Shown piece by piece: positions 59,440-64,000 of a DNA stretch of 64,000 nucleotides. Location of the stretch: contig JAOBSW010000898.1 in assembly GCA_026214975.1 (NCBI GenBank), forward strand, positions 1 through 64,000, read 5' to 3'. Source of the stretch: Gentiana macrophylla. Taxonomy: Eukaryota; Streptophyta; Magnoliopsida; Gentianales; Gentianaceae. Each line of letters starts with the position of its first letter. The first letter of the stretch is position 1. The notes beneath the pieces are model-generated. The model saw only the letters and a list, made by a program, of their open reading frames with translations. It ran no database searches and was not told the origin of the DNA. Both the position numbers and the translations under genes were made by a program.

Positions 59440-61215
59440 AAAGAAACTAAGTCTTCGAGAGCTCCATCTCACACGTCTTCGTCACAGAACTCATCATCAT
59501 TAGCAACATGTGTTCATCTTCTTTGAGGAAAGAAAAAGACAAACAAAAAGTAACGGGGTAAGTACATAAGTACTTAGTAACACGTAGAAGATCGCATAAC
59601 GTCGGTCTCATAGCCGTCTTTTATTAATTCATTCCGTTAATTAACCCTAGCTAACTATCATTTTATGTTCATAGCATAAAATGAGGTTCCAAAAGTATCT
59701 AGCTTAGCTCAAGTTTGTTACATCATGAATAACAAGGGCACTACGCCTAGTAATAGGATGTACTAGGACAACTGGGTGCAACCTACTTAGAGACACGCTC
59801 TAGTAGCCCCGGGAATATCTGAGTCCCGATAGTGTGATGACCAGCAAAGTGCACCAGACGCTTTATATAGCCAATCGATTGACCGGCGTGAGTACAGTCT
59901 ACTTTGTCTGGTCAGAGAACACATCGCGATATTGTACTATGCCTTAACAAGCATTACATGATGTTTAAGATTATTAATCTACACATACGTTGGATTAGAT
60001 GTTTAACTAGCCACCTAAGTTGATTCACATAAAAGGCTCACCTATCAGTCTACTCCCTCTTCTTAATACCACCAGACTCTACAACACCTAGCACATACAC
60101 AGACATCGATAAACTCTAGCTTATCGAAGCACAAGGCAAATCCAAAGCTTTCGACGGTCCCACACTTCATCTTTTTAGGGAATCCATAAGTGCCGGAACT
60201 AAACGCATCAAAAGCTAATTCAAGGCTTTGTCACATAAGGTTAAGCAGTAAAGACATGATTATAAAGCCTGAAATCATGCTGACATGATAAAACAGTAAA
60301 AATGAAGTAAACAGGTCAAACGCACGTTTGACACCCTGTGAACGTGCATTTGCCTTGAACGAACGTTTACTACACCCCAAACGTCCGTTCGTGAAAAAAA
60401 AGCCACATCCTGTATCAAATGCCAAACCCTCAAACGCCCGTCCAAAATACCCAAACGCTCGGTTGAGCTGCAACGATCGCAAACGCCCGTTTGCCGCGGC
60501 AAACGCTGCGTTTGCCTGGTTTTTCCACAGAAATGCAGAATCAGCTGCGAACGCGATTTCCAACCCAATTCCGCCCTAAACTCCAACATAAATAGATTAC
60601 AAACAACGAGAATAAGCATACAAATTGCTCTATAATTTTATGACACCTTGATCATACGATAAGAACACCACGTTACCTTAATTTGCGAGCTACTACGATC
60701 CACGCTACCAAAACCTTGAAAAGGGTTAAACATTTAACTTCAAACCTATAAGCGATCAATCCAAAGATGATCATTACGATGTTTATACTCAGAAAAACGC
60801 AGCTTAACAACGATGATGAACAAACCCTAGTATCAAGAACGATGAGGGAAAAACTTACGTTAACGGATTTAGGGATTGTTGATATCAAAACGATCCTCGT
60901 CTCGCGGTGATCCTTTCTCTCTTGAGATGTCAGCTTTTTTTTTATCAACGGGTTAGCCTAGAGATTCGAAAGCCTCTTCTCTCTTTTTTTTCTCAAAACT
61001 TGCGCCTCCTAGTTTCTTTTTACGTAAAACAACAACTAGGTTAATTTAGGATTAGTTTTCCTTTTATAATCCCAATTATTTAATAAAATCCTGAAATATA
61101 ATAACTCCTTTAATATCCTTCATTTTCTTTAATTCCATTAATTAAAATAAATACAATATTCTGATTTTTCGTTAAAAGACTAAGATGCCATTTTTTCGAA
61201 AATCGAGATATTACA
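59440..61215 (-). mobile_element. Probable Ty3/gypsy LTR (solo or fragment)
   Basis: On the minus strand the segment begins at 61215 with TGTAATATCTCGATTTTCG, the start style of LTRs in plant chromoviruses of the Tekay/Del group, and continues with purine-rich sequence (AAACTAGGAGGCGCAAGTTT, GAGAAAAAAAAGAGAGAAGA). It holds the palindromic AAACGCCCGTTTG cluster at 60315-60520. The left boundary is my estimate; no matching second LTR or gag-pol is in the window, so a solo LTR is likely. Lineage is inferred from style only. Confidence 0.45.
60315..60520. repeat. Cluster of CAAACGCCCGTTTG palindromes
   Basis: CAAACGCACGTTTG at 60317, CAAACGTCCGTTCG near 60378, CAAACGCCCGTCC near 60433, CAAACGCTCGG near 60453, CAAACGCCCGTTTG near 60479 and CAAACGCTGCGTTTG near 60499. 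At least three are perfect or near-perfect inverted repeats around the centre. The open frames here on both strands are low-complexity by-products. Confidence 0.7.
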
Positions 61216-61869
61216 AAAGTGTTGTTCCTCTCAACAAAAAAAAGAGTGTTGCTAATATATAGACTCATTTATTACGCTATTGTGGCTAAAAATAAATATA
61301 TAGCAACATTTTTTTGTAGAAAAAAATTGGTATAGCAAAATAGTGTTTTTCTTGTAGATATATTTTGCTTACCATTTTTGTAGATCTTATTTTTAATTTC
61401 TAATTCTTATTCTTTTTTTCACAAACTATAATTTCAGAAATTTTTACGATGAGAACTAATTTTCTCTCATATTCTTCTTGTACAAACGGCAAGACATTTT
61501 TATTATATGTATTTGTCTACTTATTTAATTAGTATTCAAAAAGAATATAAAAAAATACACCGTTTAATATTCTTAATCTCGGTTTTTCACGTTCTTCACT
61601 ACTGTTCATCTCTCATTTTATTAAAGTATTTCTTTTTTGGTTGTTATCATTCTGAAAAGAAGTAACCTTGAACATAATACAAGATATCCGAGACACAATC
61701 GTCATTTAAGAATCTGAGTCCTCATGCACATACAAATGGGTTAGCACTGGTGGATCTTGAAAACAAATTCAACGGATGAATGATATTTTTTTATAAGTAT
61801 TTTTTTAACGGGCGCACGACCTTTTGTTTGGTGTAGTATCTGCTATTTTTTTCGATAGCGGGATATGTG
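61216..61869. other. AT-rich spacer
   Basis: No gene or clear repeat. A phrase at 61250-61330 (TTGCTAATATATAGACTC / AAATATATAGCAACATTT) is weakly palindromic. Confidence 0.35.
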
Positions 61870-62717
61870 TGTAATATCCCACGTCGACAAATCGGAAGAT
61901 ATAGTATTAAGATATAAAATTTGAGATACAAAAACAAATCGAGATACAAATGGATATGGTAACTCGGGTTAAATATTTTAAGTGGCGTAGAGCGATGGGT
62001 CTAAGTAGTTAGCAGATCCATTAAGACTTAAGTAGGCCTATCAGACCTGCACTTCTGAGGCGTTATGACTTAAGTAGCGCTATCAGACCCGCAATTCTAA
62101 GGCGTTGCAGTCGTATCAGAGCCGACTACCAGACGGATTAAGTGTTACGCCGTAAAACGCAATGAGGGTCATCTTTAGTTACCTCTAGCAGGGTAATGGC
62201 GAGGACGCGTACGATCCCATATTGACGAATCAATAAATATTATTATGATATAAGACTGAGGTATAATGAGATTGGTAACTCGGGTTAACCATTTAGTAGC
62301 TCTATCAGATCCCCAATGTTGTGGTGTTGCGGGTGTAGAATGGCGAGGTTGCCTCTTCCTTAAGAGGGAGAGAATGTACAGTCATATATTGACGAATCAG
62401 AAGAAATAGTATTAAGATATGAGACTGAGGTATGATGAGATTGGTAACTCGGGTTGACCATTTTAGTAGCGCTATCAGACCTGCAATTTTGTGGTATTGT
62501 AGACGTCGGTATCAGAGCCAACTACCAGACACAACTAAGTGTCACACTGTGAAAGACAGTGAGGGCCATCTCTAGTTACCTCCGGTATGGTCATGGCGAG
62601 GACTTGATTCTTTAAGAGGAGAGAATGTATTATATATCCACATTGACGAATCGAAGAAATAGTATTAAGATATAAAGTTGAGGTATAATGGTAAATTCGA
62701 GTTAACCATTTTTAGGC
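61870..62717 (+). mobile_element. Tandem TRIM array, four LTRs
   Basis: LTRs at about 61870-62109, 62208-62330, 62375-62503 and 62626-62717 (truncated) share ATTGACGAATC, ATAGTATTAAGATAT, GGTAACTCGGGTTAACCATT and TATCAGA(C/T)C. Between LTR1 and LTR2 and again between LTR3 and LTR4 lies the same short interior: a PBS-like (G)GTATCAGAGCC(A/G)A (62113 and 62508), ACTACCAGA, AGTGT(T/C)AC and GTTACCTC. Polypurine GAGGGAGAGAATGT or GAGGAGAGAATGT precedes LTR3 and LTR4. The interior between LTR2 and LTR3 is shortened. An array of LTR-interior units in one line is best explained by unequal crossing-over of a TRIM. Confidence 0.75.
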
Positions 62718-63525
62718 AAAGAAGCAAGACGCATGTTTCCAAGTAATTCTTGGATCAATTATGAATCAGTAGCGATGTCGACTAGCATTTTTGGACGTGG
62801 ACCCGTTTTACTATACACAGGTTTGCCTCTCAGGATTATTGAACATGACCCGCTTGAAAAGTTTCTCTAAAACTACTAAAGTACACATATTAAAAATAAT
62901 TTTTAGTTTATCGTTTTCTATAATCTAAAGTCTAAGCCGACAGCAATTTTATTATTTGTATCTCTATGATGTTTTTTGAAAAACTTTTTTCCGCTTTATT
63001 TCATATAAGAATGTGCCCCCTAAGTTAAATTCTTGCCTCCGCCCTAGATGAGAGCTAACTATGAAGATTCATTCATCTTATGGTTAATTAAGTTTTAGTA
63101 ATATCAGATTTCTATGTCCCACTTGATAAATTTATGCGTAGCATGATCTTAGGCATAAAATCATGTAATAAATGGTATGTATATGAGTGGATCCTAAAAT
63201 TTGTGTTAATCATCTATTATTATGTAATAAATGGTCCTAATTAAAATTAATTTTCTATATGGGTCAAAAATCTTTGTGTCCGCATACCATGTACCTTTGA
63301 CATGGAATCTTATATAAAGTGTGATCTAGGTAGAATAGCCATATATCCATTCAGTGTCAAATTCTCTTTAGGTACTCTAATAATACTTTTATTGTCTCCT
63401 TCACATAATTATAGATAGATTTTATAAAAACACGTTCTGTTGTTCATTATTTTATTTTCTGTTTTGCTTAAATGTTTTTTTAACTTTAAACTCATGGTTT
63501 TTTTTACCTCTCATTGCAGTGGATA
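62718..63525. other. Spacer and likely promoter of the last gene
   Basis: AT-rich. GTGCCCCCTAAGTTAAATTC and CTTGCCTCCGCCC near 63012-63045 look like the end of a decayed hAT-like element. TCTTATATAAAGTGTG at 63308 is a good TATA box about 215 bp upstream of the ATG at 63526. Confidence 0.4.
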
Positions 63526-64000
63526 ATGGCGTCTTGGAAAATCAGCAATCTTGATATAATTGTACTACTAATTTTTCTTGTAACTTCAGGTCCGTTTTGT
63601 AAAAATATAGCAAAAAATTATAAATTAAATATATATCGTAGAAGATTCAGAAAAACAATTGTTTTCCTCCAAATCAAAATAGCATTGCAACGCTGTTTAT
63701 TGTTAAAAAAATTTATAATAATCACCAAAGAATTTCATTATCAGTATTAATTAAGTAATATAACTTTGTGTACATATATGCTATTAATTAATATTCATCC
63801 TATCTAGCAGTAAAATTCTCAAATACAAGAGATAAAATTTAGCTGCGACGATTTGGTTTACTTACTTTTAGCGTTATTTACCGCAGGTTCTCAAATCTAT
63901 GGTCTAAGTTACGATTACAGCTTCACACACGAGGCAATTTTCCTTTCTGTCTTTATTAATGCAATTATATATAAGTCCACGTTTAATCTCACAAATCCAA
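63526..64000 (+). CDS. Possible secreted protein gene, 5' part only
   Basis: ATG 63526 opens a short exon to about 63588 that encodes MASWKISNLDIIVLLIFLVT followed by Ser, a textbook signal peptide (basic start, hydrophobic core, small residues). GT follows at the end of this block. A second possible exon begins after TTTACCGCAG at 63886 and stays open to the window end (SQIYGLSYDYSFTHEA, then a hydrophobic stretch). The TATA box at 63308 is well placed. I do not recognise the family, and the intron is inferred only from GT and AG signals, so this may be a gene start or a chance arrangement. Confidence 0.35.

Noticed and set aside
60231..60579. Open frames on both strands with Arg/Ala-Phe repeats
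   Set aside because: By-products of the CAAACGCCCGTTTG palindrome cluster; no gene context.

Overview
This is a stretch of eudicot plant nuclear genome. It is AT-rich, its genes have many short exons, and it holds plant-type transposons (LTR and TRIM retroelements, a LINE tail, PIF/Harbinger, Stowaway-like and other MITEs) plus long poly-A/T and (TA)n tracts. Two adjacent minus-strand genes, an organellar aspartyl-tRNA synthetase and an inositol-trisphosphate 5/6-kinase, appear to match the Arabidopsis pair At4g33760/At4g33770 as I remember it, so the centre of the window is probably an old collinear block. I cannot name the species.

Layout. 1-12.2 kb: two decayed copies of a type I MADS-box gene (17-860 and 11168-12199) around about 10 kb of repeats. 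These include a 0.43-kb direct repeat pair (1844 and 7631), a LINE 3' end (8062), a CTCCCTCCG-type MITE (8551) and a TRIM element (10180). 12.8-14.1 kb: a Tourist-like element filled with a G-rich minisatellite. 15.8-16.4 kb: an NADP-malic enzyme fragment. 18.5-26.3 kb (-): aspartyl-tRNA synthetase, 15 exons. 28.5-33.3 kb (-): inositol-trisphosphate 5/6-kinase, 10 exons. 34.7-37.8 kb: a structurally complete PIF/Harbinger transposon with transposase and Myb-like genes, inserted in one copy of a tandem duplication. 39.4-41.9 kb (+): a small plastid-targeted membrane protein, 4 exons. 42.3-45.9 kb (-): an amino acid permease, 7 exons. 46-54 kb: a nest in which a Ty1/copia element and a MITE both sit inside a Stowaway-like element. 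55-63 kb: Stowaway MITE, LTR-like fragments, a probable Ty3/gypsy LTR and a tandem TRIM array. 63.5 kb to the end: the possible start of a gene for a secreted protein.

Two themes stand out. First, conserved exons are repeatedly broken by single-base gains or losses, often in homopolymers, while splice sites and protein motifs remain intact. This looks more like residual long-read errors than gene death, so the 'frameshifts' in the housekeeping genes should be read with caution. Second, the transposons carry clear structural proof: target duplications, perfect terminal repeats, a primer-binding site and an unoccupied paralogous site. Insertion order can therefore be read directly. I found no gene system unlike known plant genes. 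The most novel items are a three-copy MITE family with 8-10 bp target duplications and internal GTGAATTTCGAC-type sub-repeats, the tandem TRIM array, and the minisatellite-bearing Tourist-like element.
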